Part shown: piece after piece, positions 61,898 to 64,000 of the stretch | How positions within the stretch are numbered: the stretch's first letter is position 1 | Layout: each line of letters starts with the position of its first letter | NCBI RefSeq assembly: GCF_965638725.1 | Contig: NC_134962.1 | Coordinates: forward strand, 3,231,501-3,295,500 | Length of the DNA: 64,000 nucleotides | Direction of reading: 5' to 3' | Source: Aptenodytes patagonicus | Taxonomy: Eukaryota > Chordata > Aves > Sphenisciformes > Spheniscidae | The notes under the pieces: model-generated | What the model saw: the letters and a program-made list of their open reading frames with translations, nothing else | What the model was told of the DNA's origin: nothing | Database searches by the model: none | Translations under genes and position numbers: made by a program

Positions 61898-62735
61898 CTT
61901 CTGGCTTCTTCGGGCTTTTTATTTTCCTTTTTTTTTTTTTTTTTTTTTCTGTGCACTTTTCTTTCCGCTACCATCAGCCCTGGCTTCCTACCGTCAGTTA
62001 AGTCTGGGTTTTCTTTTTGTTTGCTTCTCTTAAATACCCCCCTCCCCACACCCCCTTTGGAAATACTTGGCAGTTTACGTGGACCCCAAAGCGCCCACTT
62101 TCAACATTGTTTAGTTACCCCCCACATGCAACTTCATCTGTAGTTATTTCCTTCCCAGCCTGTTAGTGGACTGTGAGCATAATGTTGCTTTTCCGCTTGC
62201 TCTGATCTACGAAGTTTTTGAGCAGTTTTTAAATTAAACTATAGAAAAACGGGGAGGGAGAGAGATCTAGAAATGGAAACCTCAGTGAGGTTTCTTTGAC
62301 ATGATCAACCTGTGTTAAAAATAACTTAAAAGGAGGGGGGGAAGCAAAATCCAGATGCAAAACTATGCAATGCTTCAGAACCATGGGGGGGTGTCCTATG
62401 TAGCCAGCTGGGGTTGGACTGCACCCGCAAATCCAAATGAAAATGTCATTTGGTCAGTTCATGGGAGGGGGGAAGTTCGGTGCTCTTGGTAAAACGGTAG
62501 ATGCTTCAAATTAAGATGCTTTTTTTGCTCTTAAAAAAAAAAATTAACCTGTTCTTGAACTGAGAGGAACCTGTGATTGTATGCTAATGCTTGCTTTTTG
62601 CCTGTTTCTCAGCTTGGTTAAGTTTTCCGGATGATTTTCCAAAGTTGTTGCTCATCATGATAAACAAAGCAAAAGGTCACTTAACATATTTATATGTATT
62701 TATAATAAATAAAAGACATGAATAACCACTTTCTC
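61898..62735 (+). other. BHLHE23: BHLHE23 3' UTR (predicted)
   Basis: Composition falls from GC-rich coding to AT-rich directly after the stop. A T-run of about 20 lies near 61.93-61.95 kb. The region has no competing ORF and ends about 20-30 nt after the tandem poly(A) signals. AU-rich words near 62.65-62.71 kb are usual for short-lived regulator mRNAs. The exact cleavage site is not determinable here. Confidence 0.6.
62704..62713 (+). terminator. BHLHE23: Two overlapping AATAAA poly(A) signals
   Basis: AATAAATAAA contains two canonical hexamers offset by 4 nt (62704-62709 and 62708-62713). A T/GT-containing stretch (TTTCTCTGTCC) follows within 30 nt and could serve as the downstream element. 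This is the first strong signal after the stop. Another AATAAA at 63388-63393 could give a longer isoform. Confidence 0.7.
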
Positions 62736-64000
62736 TGTCCTACATGTCTCTCAAACCAGCTGGCAGTCAAAGCAAAACCCCCGCTGAAGTAAGGTAAAGC
62801 GGAGACGGAGGTGGCAGTCCTTTGCCGAGGAGCAGCGTTGTGAAGTTAGCTGAATGACCAGGATACTTGGAAAAAGCTTGTGGACATTCAGCTCCTTATC
62901 AGCAGGGATTTGTTTTTTCTCCAGTTTCTCATGAATCGTGAGCACAGAAAAAACTGTCGTTTATGCCTGACGTTTAGAGTTAAGTAGGTAGAGATTTAGC
63001 TTGTGTATTTTGACACTTGCCGGAGAATGCTGTGCCCTGAAAGTGGTGGTTAAAAGGGGTTATTGTAGCATCCAGCTTAGCTCTGAGGACACCCATGTAA
63101 AACATGTCAGGGAAGGAAATCGCTTAAAGACTCGGCTTATCCCCTTGGCTTGGTTTTCTGTTACATCTACAGCTTGACCCTAGACCTACCTGTGGGGTTT
63201 GGGCCACTTAATATCGTGACTAAACTAAATCTCTTGCCAAGCATTGACTGTGTTAGTAAAAGTTAGAAAGTGAGTCCTTCGCTGGCTAAGTTTTTGATGC
63301 CGATTGTGTTGGTTTACTTTGGTTTTCTGGTTTATGATGTTTAACGCTTTGGTGCCTTGTATGCTTCACTAGTCATTATATTATAATAATAAATGAGGTG
63401 CATTCAGTGATTTCTGTTCAGATCGGAATACCCACCCAATGTCAGAGCAACCACAAACTGGTACAGTCGCAGCCTGAGGGGCTAGAGCTGTCCATGGCCA
63501 TTTGTGTTAGGAGTGGGGTGTAACTATTTAGGGTTATTAAACCAATTTCCATGCCTGTCGCTAGTGTTATGCTAATTTGAAAAGGACTGCCATCCCTCTA
63601 AAGCCGCTTGTCTGTGGCACTTAATTTTAATTAATACATTTCCAAAAGGCTTTTTGTGTTTGGAAAATGAAGTGTGTGATTCAGCCTCATTCATAAAGAC
63701 ATATGTTTAAAACTGGTTCCTGCTCACTCCCATTTTTATATCTTCATTTCTTCTTTTTTTACAGAATAGTTTTACAGAACAGTTTATCTGTTGTACCTTT
63801 TTCCATAAAGGAAAACCTTGAAAATACTCTTAAAAGGCATCTGATGAAGCGAAAGCCGACCAAAACCGCAAAAATGACTGGAAACTGCAAATCAGCAAAG
63901 GTCATTTAAAATTTTGCAGACTGAGCTGTTGCTAGATAATATTTTGAAAAAAGGGTCAGTTTAACGGAGAATCATGATTTTTAGGTAAATCTGTATTACT
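62736..64000. other. Downstream flank of BHLHE23, no gene seen
   Basis: AT-rich unique sequence. It holds an AATAAA at 63388-63393 that could be a distal poly(A) site, and a homeodomain-type TTAATTTTAATTAATAC stretch near 63.62 kb. The short ORF at 63703-63909 is lysine-rich by composition and has no recognisable domain, so I do not call it a gene. Confidence 0.5.

Larger units (their letters stand above)
60780..61900. other. BHLHE23: CpG island over BHLHE23 promoter and coding region
   Basis: Base composition changes sharply near 60.78 kb to dense CG dinucleotides and G/C runs that continue to the stop codon. Developmental bHLH genes usually lie in such islands and are often marked by Polycomb when silent. 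The boundaries are approximate, set by eye. Confidence 0.85.

Noticed and set aside
1-64000. CRISPR arrays, prophage, operons, tRNA or rRNA genes
   Set aside because: The sequence is vertebrate. The only direct-repeat array is the minisatellite, which has no spacers, and I recognised no tRNA or rRNA.

Overview
This is vertebrate nuclear DNA, most likely from a bird. Two things point that way. A CR1 LINE fragment at about 44.90-45.17 kb has the 3' end typical of avian CR1. The interspersed-repeat load is very low for a stretch this long. The one protein-coding gene I can support is BHLHE23, an Olig-family bHLH transcription repressor, on the + strand at 61,220-61,897. In mammals this gene lies in the human 20q13.33 neighbourhood. 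The species cannot be fixed from the sequence alone.

Layout: 1-60.7 kb is non-coding upstream sequence with no open reading frame I would accept as a gene. It alternates between GC-richer unique DNA (about 3-6, 7.3-8, 13, 19.9-25.1 and 30.2-30.6 kb) and AT-rich blocks dense in homeodomain, POU and SOX-like words. The AT-rich blocks look like developmental enhancers, with the best candidates near 3.8, 25.3, 28.8, 39.9 and 51.1 kb. At 23.18-24.03 kb lies a minisatellite with an 11-bp monomer arranged in 55/66-bp higher-order units. It runs directly into an orphan CpG-rich block (24.02-25.14 kb) that carries a perfect RFX X-box palindrome. Other repeats are a (AAT)15 microsatellite, several homopolymers, one MIR SINE (32.1 kb), two further MIR/L2-like fragments, and decayed copies of an old palindromic repeat. 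A cluster of CTCF-like motifs sits at 55.3-56.9 kb, 4-6 kb before the gene.

Gene unit: 60.78-61.90 kb is a CpG island. It contains an inverted CCAAT box, a TATA-like box and an initiator at canonical spacing, then a short 5' UTR and an uninterrupted 225-codon reading frame. The 3' UTR ends near two overlapping AATAAA signals at 62.70 kb. The reasonable reading is a single small neural transcription-factor gene with a long 5' regulatory landscape. I see no bacterial, viral, CRISPR or other new multi-gene system. The observations worth a second look are the minisatellite/CpG/X-box junction, the paired TAATCC repeat at 20.7 kb, the CTCF-like cluster and the enhancer candidates. All motif calls were made by eye and need comparative or functional data.
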